The translations under genes and the position numbers were made by a program. 64,000 nucleotides of DNA from Rhodocyclaceae bacterium (lineage in GTDB: Bacteria > Pseudomonadota > Gammaproteobacteria > Burkholderiales > Ga0077523): contig JADCHQ010000015.1 of the NCBI GenBank assembly GCA_020248405.1, positions 140,643 through 204,642 on the forward strand, given 5' to 3'. The notes under the pieces were generated by a model. That model was not told where the DNA came from. It saw nothing but the letters and a program-made list of their open reading frames with translations, and searched no databases. Of this stretch, positions 1 through 9,559 are shown piece after piece (position 1 is the first letter of the stretch; every line of letters begins with the position of its first letter).

Positions 1-76
1 GGGCGGCGCGCTGTCCTCCTCGGCAAGGCGTTTTTGTGAAAAAATCAGGCGAAAACACCTTATCGAGACCGGCATC

Positions 77-610
77 ATGATCGACCGAGACGGCTACCGG
101 CCCAACGTGGGTATCGTTCTGGTCAACACGCGCAACGAAGTGTTCTGGGGCAAGCGGGTGCGCGAGCACGCGTGGCAATTTCCCCAAGGCGGCATCCAGG
201 TGGGCGAGACTCCCGAGCAGGCCATGTACCGCGAGTTGCGCGAGGAAGTGGGCCTCGATCCGGGGCACGTGCGCATCCTGGGGCGCACGCGGGAATGGTT
301 GCGCTACGACGTGCCGCATCACTGGACCCGTCGCGAGGGGCGCGCCCACTACCGCGGCCAGAAACAGATCTGGTATTTGTTGCGCTTGGTGGGACAGGAC
401 TGCAACGTCAGCTTGCGTCGCTCGGACAAACCCGAGTTCGACGCGTGGCGCTGGACCGACTACTGGGTGCCCCTGGAGGCCGTGGTGGATTTCAAGCGCG
501 AGGTCTATCAGCTGGCGCTCACCGAACTGGCACGCTTCATCGCAGCGCACCCGGGCCCCGGCTGGAAAGCGCACGACTCCCTGCCGGCACGCAGCCAGCA
601 GACCGGCTGA
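77..610 (+). CDS. rppH: RNA pyrophosphohydrolase RppH (Nudix)
   Basis: Removes pyrophosphate from the 5' triphosphate end of mRNAs and so starts 5'-dependent decay in the cytoplasm. The 177-residue protein opens with the typical RppH N-terminus [15 protein letters not shown] and carries a complete Nudix box at about residues 38-60 (GG..., then REEVGL), with the metal-binding glutamates present. Length fits the short betaproteobacterial form. The ATG at 77 is the first in frame and matches family starts; no strong Shine-Dalgarno is visible. The 76 bases before it contain no gene; a purine-rich GGAGG-like motif on the minus strand near 15-22 suggests a divergent gene begins just off the left edge, but this cannot be confirmed. 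Confidence 0.95.
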   Translation: MIDRDGYRPNVGIVLVNTRNEVFWGKRVREHAWQFPQGGIQVGETPEQAMYRELREEVGLDPGHVRILGRTREWLRYDVPHHWTRREGRAHYRGQKQIWYLLRLVGQDCNVSLRRSDKPEFDAWRWTDYWVPLEAVVDFKREVYQLALTELARFIAAHPGPGWKAHDSLPARSQQTG

Positions 611-647
611 GGCGCTTCACCCGCGAGCCCGCGGCCCATTGCCTGTT

Positions 648-1649
648 TCAGGACACCCGCAGCACAATCTTGCCCACATGGGCGCTGCTCTCCATGAGCG
701 TGTGCGCCTGGGGGGCGTGTTCCAGCGGAAACTCGGCGTGGATCAGCGGCGCGACCCGTCCGGCGTCCAGCAGCGGCCAGACCTGTTCATGCAGCGCCTT
801 GGCCACGGCGCTCTTGAAGGCCACGCTGCGCGGGCGCAGCGTGGAGCCCGTGATGGTGAGCCGGCGGAACAGGATGTCGCTCATGTCCAAGGTGGCCTTG
901 GTGCCGCCGAGGAAGGCGATGAGCGACAGGCGCCCGTCGTCGGCCAGGGCCTTGAGCTCGCGCGGCACGTACTCGCCGCCCACCATGTCCAGGATCACGT
1001 CCACGCCGCGCCCGCCGGTGAGGGACTTCGCCACCGCCACGAAATCCTCCGTGCGGTAGTTGATTCCCCGCTCTGCCCCGAGCCGCTCGCAGGCGAGGCA
1101 CTTGTGGTCGCTGCCCGCCGTGGCGAACACGCGGTGGCCCCGGGCGGCGGCCAGCTGGATGGCCGTGGTGCCGATGCCGCTGGAGCCGCCCTGCACCAGC
1201 AGGGTCTCGCCCGGCGCCAGGGCGGCGCGCTGGAACACGTTGATCCACACCGTGAAGAAGGTCTCCGGCAGCGCCGCGGCCCGCACGGCGTCGAATCCCG
1301 CCGGCCAGGGCAGGCAGTGGCCCACGGGCGCGAGGCAGTACTGGGCATAGCCGCCTCCCGGCGTGAGGGCGCACACGCGGTCGCCCGGTGCTAGCCCGGA
1401 CACTTCCGCGCCGATGGCCACCACCGTGCCAGCCACCTCGAGCCCCGGCAGGTCCGAGGCTCCCGGCGGCGGGCGGTAGAGCCCCATGCGCTGCAGCACA
1501 TCGGGCCTGTTCACGCCGGCTGCCTCCACGCGGATCAGCACCTCGCCCGGCCCGGGCGCCGGTACTGGCCGGGTGGCGGGCTTCAGCACCTCCGGGCCGC
1601 CCGGGCTGGCGATCTCGACGACGGTCATGGTGGCGGGCACGGCGCTCAT
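648..1649 (-). CDS. NAD(P)H:quinone oxidoreductase, PIG3/zeta-crystallin family
   Basis: Medium-chain dehydrogenase/reductase without zinc, expected to reduce quinones with NADPH in the cytoplasm. The nucleotide-binding motif GGSSGIG lies at about residues 154-160 after a GroES-like N-terminal domain, and the YRPPPGASDLPGLEVAG segment (about 58-74) is typical of the PIG3-type group. I chose the ATG at 1649 (protein MSAVPATMTV) because AAGGAGATG-like Shine-Dalgarno sequence sits just upstream; an ATG at 1694 would add 15 unlikely residues. The gene stands alone, convergent with rppH and divergent from the aldo/keto reductase. The physiological substrate is unknown. Confidence 0.88.
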   Translation of the reverse strand: MSAVPATMTVVEIASPGGPEVLKPATRPVPAPGPGEVLIRVEAAGVNRPDVLQRMGLYRPPPGASDLPGLEVAGTVVAIGAEVSGLAPGDRVCALTPGGGYAQYCLAPVGHCLPWPAGFDAVRAAALPETFFTVWINVFQRAALAPGETLLVQGGSSGIGTTAIQLAAARGHRVFATAGSDHKCLACERLGAERGINYRTEDFVAVAKSLTGGRGVDVILDMVGGEYVPRELKALADDGRLSLIAFLGGTKATLDMSDILFRRLTITGSTLRPRSVAFKSAVAKALHEQVWPLLDAGRVAPLIHAEFPLEHAPQAHTLMESSAHVGKIVLRVS

Positions 1650-1759
1650 GGCATCTCCTTGGCACTGGATCGCGCGATTGTAGGCGCTCGCCATGGCATC
1701 ATCGTCGGCCAGCGCCGCGAGGGCCGGCGCGCAGCCTCGAATCGAAACGGGAGGACTCC

Positions 1760-2767
1760 ATGGAATACCGCGCGCTTGGCGCCAGCGGGCTCAAGGTCTC
1801 GCCGCTGTGTCTTGGCACCATGATGTTCGGCGATCGCACCGACATCACCGAGGCCGGCCGCATCGTCGCCTCGGCCTACGACCACGGCGTGAACTTCATC
1901 GACACCGCAGACCAGTACGCCAGGGGCGAGTCCGAGCGCATCACCGGCAAGCTCATCGCGGGCAATCGCGACCGCTGGGTCCTCGCCACCAAGGTGGGCA
2001 ACGCCATGGGCGACGGCCCCAACGAGCAGGGGTTGTCGCGCAAGTGGATCCACCAGGCCATGGACGCGAGCCTCGCGCGCCTGGGCACCGACTACGTGGA
2101 CATCTACTACCTGCACCTCGATTTCCCCGACATCCCGCTCGAGGAGACGGTGGGCGCCGTGGGCGACCTGATCCGTGCCGGCAAGGTCCGCTACTTCGGC
2201 ATCTCCAACTACCGCGGCTGGCGCATCTCGGAAGTGGTGCACACCTGCCGCGCACTGGGCGTGCCGCCTCCCGTGGTGTGCCAGCCCTACTACAACGCCA
2301 TGAACCGCATGCCCGAGGTGGAGATCCTGCCCGCCTGCCGGCACCATGGCCTGGGCGTGGTGCCCTACAGCCCCATCGCCCGCGGGGTGCTTACCGGGAA
2401 GTACAAGCCCGGCGCCGCCCCGCCGCAGGACACGCGCGCCGGCCGCGCCGACAAGCGCATGCTGGAAACCGAGTTCCGCCCCGAATCCCTGGAGATGGCC
2501 CAGAAGATCAAGGCGCACGCCGAGCGCAGGGGATTCACGGCCGGCCAGTTCGCCACGGCCTGGGTGCTGGCGAACCACATCGTCACCAGCGTGATCGGCG
2601 GCCCGAGGACGCTGGAGCAGTGGAACGACTACTACGGCGCGCTGGACCGTGGCCTGGACGCCGAGGACGAGGCGCTGATCGATTCCCTGGTGCGGCCAGG
2701 GCATCCGTCCACGCCGGGGTACAACGACCCGCGCTATCCGTTCTTCGGGCGCATCACGGCGTCCTGA
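1760..2767 (+). CDS. Aldo/keto reductase
   Basis: NADPH-dependent (beta/alpha)8-barrel oxidoreductase of 335 residues. The catalytic tetrad can be read: Asp48 and Tyr53 in FIDTADQY, Lys78 in ATKVG and His119 in YYLHL. The C-terminal half has the YSPIARGVLTGKY segment common in AKR11/YajO/Tas-like enzymes acting on aldehydes or sugars. The ATG at 1760 follows a GGGAGGA Shine-Dalgarno and matches the family start MEYRALGASGLKVS; the frame extends upstream but codes for nothing recognisable. Substrate not predictable from sequence. Confidence 0.9.
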   Translation: MEYRALGASGLKVSPLCLGTMMFGDRTDITEAGRIVASAYDHGVNFIDTADQYARGESERITGKLIAGNRDRWVLATKVGNAMGDGPNEQGLSRKWIHQAMDASLARLGTDYVDIYYLHLDFPDIPLEETVGAVGDLIRAGKVRYFGISNYRGWRISEVVHTCRALGVPPPVVCQPYYNAMNRMPEVEILPACRHHGLGVVPYSPIARGVLTGKYKPGAAPPQDTRAGRADKRMLETEFRPESLEMAQKIKAHAERRGFTAGQFATAWVLANHIVTSVIGGPRTLEQWNDYYGALDRGLDAEDEALIDSLVRPGHPSTPGYNDPRYPFFGRITAS

Positions 2768-2780
2768 ACCGCGCTGGATC

Positions 2781-2810
2781 GCGCGTCGGGGGCGGGCCGC
2801 CCCCGCGCGC
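2781..2810. terminator. GC-rich hairpin between convergent genes
   Basis: A near-perfect inverted repeat (core 2788-2804, eight-base arms around one G) lies between the stop codons of the convergent aldo/keto reductase and thioesterase genes. There is no U tract on either strand, so it is at best a weak bidirectional terminator or mRNA-end stabiliser. Confidence 0.35.
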
Positions 2811-2812
2811 AC

Positions 2813-3247
2813 TCAGGCCGCCAGCGGGGCGAGCGCCTCGCGCAGCCTGTCCGGCAACGCCACCGGCCGGCGTGTGCCGCGGTCCACGTACACGTGCACG
2901 AAGTGCCCCTGCGCCGCGGCGAGCGGATCGTCGTTGCGGAACAGGCCCACCTCGTAGCGCACGCTGCTCGATCCGAGCCTTGCCACCCGCAGGCCGGCGT
3001 GCACCAGGTCGGGGAATGAAACCGGCGAGAAGTAGTTGCAGTGCGTCTCCACCACCAGGCCGATGACCGGACTGCGCTCGATGTGCAGGGCGCCCGTCTC
3101 CACCAGGTATTGGTTCACCACCGTGTCGAACCAGGAGTAGTACACCACGTTGTTCACGTGGGCGTAGACGTCGTTGTCCATCCAGCGCGTGGTGATGGCA
3201 CGGAAGTGGCGGTAGGCGCTGCGCGCCTCGGGTGTGGGTCGTTCCAT
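2813..3247 (-). CDS. Acyl-CoA thioesterase, 4-hydroxybenzoyl-CoA thioesterase (hotdog) family
   Basis: A 144-residue single hotdog-fold protein expected to hydrolyse acyl-CoA thioesters in the cytoplasm. The conserved motif RWMDNDVYAHVNN (about 21-33) carries the catalytic Asp region and the HVNN signature, followed by the YYSWFDT helix, as in YbgC/FadM-like enzymes. The ATG at 3247 lies 2 bases after the stop of the EamA transporter gene, so the two are translationally linked. It appears to be the last gene of a leftward set: kinase, enolase-like protein, exporter, thioesterase. Acyl chain preference cannot be inferred. Confidence 0.87.
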   Translation of the reverse strand: MERPTPEARSAYRHFRAITTRWMDNDVYAHVNNVVYYSWFDTVVNQYLVETGALHIERSPVIGLVVETHCNYFSPVSFPDLVHAGLRVARLGSSSVRYEVGLFRNDDPLAAAQGHFVHVYVDRGTRRPVALPDRLREALAPLAA

Positions 3248-3249
3248 GT

Positions 3250-4155
3250 TCAGTGCTCCTGCACCTGGTCGATGGCGTCGTTGCGGCGGCGCATGTGGCG
3301 CCAGTTCACCGCCAGCAGCCCGGCGGCGATCACGATGAGCATGCCGAGCAGCGAGCCGCGCCCGGGGAAGTCGCCGAAGGCGATCCAGCCCAGCAGCGTG
3401 GACCACACCAGCTGGGAATAGGCGAACGGCGCCAGTGCCATGGGGGAGGCGTGGGACACCGCCCGGATCAGCAGGAAGTGACCCGCGCCGCCCAGCAGCC
3501 CGATGGCCACCATCATGCTGAACTGCGCGGGCGCGGGCGCCTGCCACGTGAACGGCAGCGCGAGGCTGGTTAGGCCCGCCCCCACCAGCGCGGTGTAGAA
3601 CAGGGTGGTCATGGGGTTCTCGCGCCCCGCCACCTTGCGGGTGACGATCTGGTAGAGGCTGAAGCACAGTGCAGTGGCCAGCGGAAACGCGCCCTCCGCC
3701 GCGAACACGCCGCCGCCCGGGCGCACGATCACCAGCACGCCCGCGAAGCCCAGGCTCACCGCCGCCCATTGCCTGCGCGACACCCGTTCGCCCAGCAGAG
3801 GCCCCGACAGGACGGTGGTGAGCACGGGGCCGATGAAGCTGATGGCCGCGGCTTCCGCCAGCGGCAGGTAGCGCAGCGAGAGGTAGAAGAAGGCGGTGGA
3901 GCCCACCAGCAGCGCGCCGCGCAGCAGCTGCAGCCAGGGCCGCCGCGTCTTCACCAGGTCGAGCCCCATGCGCGGCGCGAGCAGCAGCAGCATGAAGGCC
4001 AGATGGATGGTGTAGCGGAACCAGATGAGGCTGCCCAGGGGATAGCCGCGCACCGTCAGCTTGGCCAGGGTGTCCATGGCCGAGAACATGAGCACCGCGG
4101 TCATCATCAACGCCACCCCGCGCAGGAAGTGGAGGTGGGAGAGGGGCCAGCTCAA
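3250..4155 (-). CDS. EamA/DMT-family membrane transporter
   Basis: Inner-membrane exporter or permease of the drug/metabolite transporter superfamily with about ten hydrophobic helices in two EamA repeats; helix 1 is the stretch ending MFSAMDTLAKLTV. I favour the TTG at 4155 (protein MSWPLSHLHFL...), which overlaps the enolase stop as TTGA and keeps helix 1 whole; the first ATG (4107) would cut into that helix and give 285 rather than 301 residues. It sits between the enolase-like gene and the thioesterase, so it may carry a substrate or product of that set. Substrate unknown. Confidence 0.82.
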   Translation of the reverse strand: MSWPLSHLHFLRGVALMMTAVLMFSAMDTLAKLTVRGYPLGSLIWFRYTIHLAFMLLLLAPRMGLDLVKTRRPWLQLLRGALLVGSTAFFYLSLRYLPLAEAAAISFIGPVLTTVLSGPLLGERVSRRQWAAVSLGFAGVLVIVRPGGGVFAAEGAFPLATALCFSLYQIVTRKVAGRENPMTTLFYTALVGAGLTSLALPFTWQAPAPAQFSMMVAIGLLGGAGHFLLIRAVSHASPMALAPFAYSQLVWSTLLGWIAFGDFPGRGSLLGMLIVIAAGLLAVNWRHMRRRNDAIDQVQEH

Positions 4156-5453
4156 GGCGGCAGCGCACCCGCTCCCGGCGGCAGCACGGCGCGTCCGGCG
4201 AAGCTGCCCAGGCCGCCCAGCGCCTGCTCGATGCGCAGCCCCTCGTTCCACTTGGCCATGCGCTCGGAGCGCGCGAAGGAGCCCACCTTGAGCTGGCCCG
4301 CGTCCCAGCCCGCGGCCAGGTGGACGATGGTGACATCCTCGGTCTCGCCGGAGCGCGCCGAGACGATGGTGCCGAAGCCCGCCGCCTTGCCGGCCTCCAG
4401 GGCCTGGCGGGTCTCGGTGACGGTGCCGGCCTGGTTCGGCTTGATGAGCACGGCGTTGCAGGCGTGCGAGGCGGCGGCCTCGCGCACCCGCGCCGCACTG
4501 GTGACGAGGTAGTCGTCGCCGATGACCTGGATGCGCCCGCCCAGCTCGGCGGTGAAGGCGCGCATGCCCTCGGCGTCGTCCTCGGCCAGCGGGTCCTCCA
4601 CCGAGGCGATGGGGTAGCGGCGGCACCACTGCGCCAGCATGTGGATCATGCCGCCGCTGTCCAGGCTGCGCCGCTCCAGCCCGAGGGTGTAGCGGCCGTC
4701 GCGCCCGAATTCCGAGGCGGCGATGTCCAGCGAGATGGCCACCTGGTCGCCGGGCCGGTAACCGGCCTTCTCGATGGCACGGGTGAGCATGGAGAGCGCC
4801 TCCTCGTTGGAATCGAAGGCCGGCCAGAAGCCGCCTTCGTCCGCCACCCCGGCGAGCTTGCCCGCGTCGGCCATGAGCCGGCCCGCGGCGAGGTAGACCT
4901 CGGCGGTCATGGCCAGCGCCTCGTCGAAGCTCGCGGCACCCAGGGGCATCACCATGAAGTCCTGGATGTCCACCCGCCGACCAGCGTGGGCGCCGCCACC
5001 GAATATCTGGATCTCGGGCAGGGGCAGGCGCACTTCGCGGTCCCCCGCCAGGTAGGCGTACAGCGGCAGCTGGTGGGCGGCGGCGGCGGCGTGCAGCACC
5101 GCCATGGACACGGCGATGGTGGCGTTGCCGCCCAGGCGGCCCTTGTCGGGTGTTCCGTCCAGGGCGATGAGCGCGGCATCCACCGCGGCCTGGTCGGCGG
5201 CGTTCATGCCCGTCAGGCGGCCGGCGATCTTGCCGTTCACGGCCGCCACCGCCCGGGAGACGCCGAAGCCCCCCAGCGCGTCGCCGCCGTCGCGCAGGTC
5301 GACGGCCTCGCGGCTGCCGCGCGAGGCGCCCGCGGGCGCGATGGCACGGCCGGTGGCGCCTCCGGTGAGGCGCACCTCGGCTTCCACCGTGGGCCGGCCG
5401 CGGGAGTCCCACACGCGGCGGGCAATGACGGTGTGGATGGATGTCTGACTCAT
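4152..5453 (-). CDS. Enolase-like protein with altered active site
   Basis: A 433-residue enolase homologue covering the full fold. The metal ligands are recognisable (Asp243 in SLDIAASEF, Glu286 in VEDP, the Asp of GDDY near 313), as are the catalytic Lys338 in LIKPN and Glu206 in ADEGG. Two active-site positions depart from canonical enolase: IQEFM is IQDFM (Asp165) and the SHRSGE motif is SARSGE (Ala366, replacing the substrate-binding His). The mobile loop SGASTG reads AGASRG. It is therefore unlikely to be the housekeeping glycolytic enzyme and may act on a different phosphorylated or carboxylated substrate. It sits between an APH-type kinase and an EamA exporter. Start MSQTSIHTVIARRV matches family N-termini. 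Family assignment is firm; function is not. Confidence 0.85.
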   Translation of the reverse strand: MSQTSIHTVIARRVWDSRGRPTVEAEVRLTGGATGRAIAPAGASRGSREAVDLRDGGDALGGFGVSRAVAAVNGKIAGRLTGMNAADQAAVDAALIALDGTPDKGRLGGNATIAVSMAVLHAAAAAHQLPLYAYLAGDREVRLPLPEIQIFGGGAHAGRRVDIQDFMVMPLGAASFDEALAMTAEVYLAAGRLMADAGKLAGVADEGGFWPAFDSNEEALSMLTRAIEKAGYRPGDQVAISLDIAASEFGRDGRYTLGLERRSLDSGGMIHMLAQWCRRYPIASVEDPLAEDDAEGMRAFTAELGGRIQVIGDDYLVTSAARVREAAASHACNAVLIKPNQAGTVTETRQALEAGKAAGFGTIVSARSGETEDVTIVHLAAGWDAGQLKVGSFARSERMAKWNEGLRIEQALGGLGSFAGRAVLPPGAGALPP

Positions 5454-5574
5454 GGGCTCTCGGAGGTGGGGGTGGTTCGGCGCACGGGTGCGCTGCCGGC
5501 GGGGATGCGGGCCTTCGCTCCCCGCATGGCGGCCGGCACAGGGCGCCGCGCCATGCCGCGGCACGGGCGCTCGC

Positions 5575-6594
5575 TCATCGCCATCGGGCAATCTCGGCGC
5601 GCCACGCGTCGCGCACCGCGCCGAGCCGGTCGGCCGGGGCCTGGAGCAGCGCGCCGGCCACGCGGCGCACCTTGTCGCGGTCGGCCTCGGACTGGATGTA
5701 TTCCACCGGCGACTTTCCATCCACGCGGGCGAGGAACAGGCCGGGCAGAAGGCGCGCGGCCCGGGCCTCCACGGCGGCGCGCGGCTCCCACGTGGCGCCG
5801 GCCAGGTAGGTTTCGAACAACGCCGTGTAGGCGTGCAGGTACTGCACCCACCACTGCGGGCGCCACAGGCACTTGAGCAGCAGGTGATTGAGGCAGAAGG
5901 CCAGGTCGAAGGCCGGGTCGCCGTACCACGCGCACTCCGCGTCGAGGAACACCGGTCCGCGCGGGCCCACCAGGATGTTCTTCGGGCTCACGTCGCCGTG
6001 CACCACCGCGAGGCGCGTGGTGCGGGTAGTTTCGGCCAGCTGCTCCAGGGCCGAGGCATGCTCGGGGTGGACCCGCGCCGTGGCGAGCAGGTAGGGCTCG
6101 ATGCGGATGGGCACGAAGATGTGCTCGGTGTCGAAGGCCTCCGCCACCGCGGCACGCCCGGCGGTGTGGGCGTGGATGGCGGCCAGGCGGCGGCCCACCT
6201 CGCGGGCGGTGTGGCCGTCCAGGATGCCGTCGCGCAGCTGGTGCTTCCACACCGGGTGGCTGTCCGGATCGAGCCACTGCATGGCGAAGCAGCCGCTTTG
6301 CGCGTCCTCGCCGAGGATCGCTGGCACCGCCTCCGGCGCCACCTCGGCGGCGGTGCGCATCCAGGCCACTTCGTAGCGGTTGCGCTCCACCGGCGCCCGC
6401 CAGTCGGCCTGCACCCGCAGCCGGGACAGTGCGCGCTTCACGCACACGTTGCCGCGCGGCAGGCGCGCCAGGAAGATGTCGGAGGAAACGCCGCCGGTCA
6501 GCGGCTCCAGGGCCAGGGACTCGCCTGGGGCGAGTAGTCCCATGCGCTCGAGCGCCGGACGGAAGACGGCGTCGGGTGGGGCCTTGGGATGCAT
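5575..6594 (-). CDS. Phosphotransferase, APH/choline-kinase-like
   Basis: A 339-residue small-molecule kinase of the aminoglycoside phosphotransferase fold. It contains the Brenner motif HGDVSPKN (about 189-196) with the catalytic Asp, and the metal-binding FLDAE followed by GDPAFDLA (about 206-222). It is first in a leftward set, 121 bases before the enolase-like gene. I start it at [11 protein letters not shown] (6594) since upstream codons look non-coding; no clear Shine-Dalgarno. Real substrates of this family range from sugars and amino alcohols to antibiotics. Linkage to an enolase paralogue suggests a metabolite kinase rather than resistance, which is inference. Confidence 0.8.
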   Translation of the reverse strand: MHPKAPPDAVFRPALERMGLLAPGESLALEPLTGGVSSDIFLARLPRGNVCVKRALSRLRVQADWRAPVERNRYEVAWMRTAAEVAPEAVPAILGEDAQSGCFAMQWLDPDSHPVWKHQLRDGILDGHTAREVGRRLAAIHAHTAGRAAVAEAFDTEHIFVPIRIEPYLLATARVHPEHASALEQLAETTRTTRLAVVHGDVSPKNILVGPRGPVFLDAECAWYGDPAFDLAFCLNHLLLKCLWRPQWWVQYLHAYTALFETYLAGATWEPRAAVEARAARLLPGLFLARVDGKSPVEYIQSEADRDKVRRVAGALLQAPADRLGAVRDAWRAEIARWR

Positions 6595-6688
6595 TTGGAA
6601 TTGGGGGCTGGGCGCACTAGGATCGGACGCGGACCGCGGTCGTGCGGCCCGCGCCCCATCGGCTGCGTCCGACTCTAGCACAGCGAAC

Positions 6689-8182
<1,494 letters not shown>

Positions 8183-8209
8183 CGCGGCGCAGGCCGCGGG
8201 GCAGCTGCC

Positions 8210-8686
8210 TCAGCAGCTACCGGAGACGCACTCGATCAGCCGCTCGGCGCAGGTGATGCGCTCGAACACCGCCGGCAGTTCGGCGTCGGTGTCGTTGCCG
8301 GCGTGCTTCACCACGGCGTTGTTGCACTGACGCAGGCTGGTTACCCAGCGGGGCGGCGCGAGCCAGCGAACGTCGGCGCAGCCTGGGCGACCCTCGCCGA
8401 ACCGGACGCCCACCTCGTAGGTGGCGCACAGCAGACCGCGGTGCTGCACCCAGGCCTCCACGTACAGTTCGCCCTTGCGGGCCACCCAGGCGCTGCCGCG
8501 ATCGCGCCCGAAGTCGAACTCGAGGCGCTGGTTGCCGGATTCGCCCGTAACCGCCACGGCGGGCTGCGCCGGCGCGAGCGCCCGGCGCAATTGCCTGCCG
8601 TCGCCGGCATCACCACCCGCCACGTTGCCCGCGAACAGGACGAGCAACGTGGCGGCGGCGAGGCTGCGTGCCAGATCCGGGATCAG
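8210..8686 (-). CDS. Hypothetical secreted Cys-containing protein
   Basis: Unrecognised protein of about 158 residues. The start is uncertain: no ATG or GTG lies in a sensible place, and the best candidate is a CTG at 8686 overlapping the stop of the upstream nicotinamidase-like gene (CTGA), giving LIPDLARSLAAATLLVLFAG, which looks like a signal peptide; a TTG within that segment is an alternative. The body is soluble-looking and ends CAERLIECVSGSC, with several cysteines suited to disulfides in the periplasm. The overlap with the Tat-exported amidase upstream suggests co-expression. Confidence 0.6.
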   Translation of the reverse strand: MIPDLARSLAAATLLVLFAGNVAGGDAGDGRQLRRALAPAQPAVAVTGESGNQRLEFDFGRDRGSAWVARKGELYVEAWVQHRGLLCATYEVGVRFGEGRPGCADVRWLAPPRWVTSLRQCNNAVVKHAGNDTDAELPAVFERITCAERLIECVSGSC

Positions 8687-9414
8687 GCGAAATCCGCCGA
8701 CTGGATGCGCTGCACGCCCTTGCCGGCCATGTCCTTCCAGGCCGCGGCAATGGAGCCGTTGATGTCGATGCCGCGGGAGGCGTCCTCGATGACGGCGGCC
8801 TTGAAGCCCTCCTTGCGGGCGTCCAGGGCGCTCCAGGCCACGCAGAAGTCCGTGGCCAGACCCGCCAGGTAGCAGGTCTTGATGCCGCGCGCCTTGAGAT
8901 AGCCGGCAAGGCCCGTGGTGGACTTGCCATCCGCCTCGCGGAAGGTGGAATAGCTGTCGATGTCGCGGTTGAAGCCCTTGCGAATCACCAGCATGGCATG
9001 GGGAATGTCGAGGCCGGGCGCAAATGCCGCGCCGTCGGTGCCCTGCACGCAGTGATCGGGCCACAACACCTGGTTGCCATAGCCCAGCTTGATGCTCTCG
9101 AAAGGCTTCTTGCCGTCGTGCTTGGAGGCGAAGGAGACGTGGTCGGCGGTGTGCCAGTCCTGGGTCATCACCACGTTCTGGAACTTCTTCGCCAGGGCAT
9201 TGATGATGGGTACCACCTCATCGCCCTTGTTCACCGCCAGCGAACCGCCCGGCACGAAGCACTTCTGCACGTCCACCACGATGAACACGTCGGTGGGGCC
9301 GGGGGTGATCTTGCCGGCAGCCAGCGCCTGGGCGAGCCAGCCGCCACCCGCCGCGGCGCCCAGCGCCGCACCGCCCGTGACCTTCAGGAAGCTGCGACGA
9401 TCGAATCCACTCAT
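8683..9414 (-). CDS. Nicotinamidase/isochorismatase-family hydrolase with Tat signal
   Basis: A 243-residue cysteine hydrolase resembling nicotinamidase PncA. After a twin-arginine signal (RRSFLK at 6-11 followed by a hydrophobic stretch to about 33) the PncA landmarks appear in order: catalytic Asp48 in VVDVQKCF, the zinc-site DWHTADH (86-92), Lys146 in IRKGFNR and nucleophile Cys191 in LATDFCV. It would convert nicotinamide to nicotinate plus ammonia, or a similar amide. Export is unusual since PncA normally acts in the cytoplasm. ATG 9414 (MSGFDRRSFLK) fits the Tat signal. Partner gene: the small secreted hypothetical downstream. Confidence 0.85.
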   Translation of the reverse strand: MSGFDRRSFLKVTGGAALGAAAGGGWLAQALAAGKITPGPTDVFIVVDVQKCFVPGGSLAVNKGDEVVPIINALAKKFQNVVMTQDWHTADHVSFASKHDGKKPFESIKLGYGNQVLWPDHCVQGTDGAAFAPGLDIPHAMLVIRKGFNRDIDSYSTFREADGKSTTGLAGYLKARGIKTCYLAGLATDFCVAWSALDARKEGFKAAVIEDASRGIDINGSIAAAWKDMAGKGVQRIQSADFA

Positions 9415-9559
9415 AGAAATCTCCCGCTCAGTTATGCCTTCAGTGTGACTTCCGGCAGGGCCTGCCGGCGCCTGGGCCCGCCACGGAGCCCCAGGGTCAT
9501 TTTCCGCCCGCCCATGGCCGCCTGCAACGGGCGCACGAAAAAAGGGCCCAGGGAAATCT

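Noticed and set aside
4152..5453. Calling this gene the housekeeping enolase (eno)
   Set aside because: Two conserved active-site residues are changed and the neighbours are not the usual pyrG/kdsA-type eno context.
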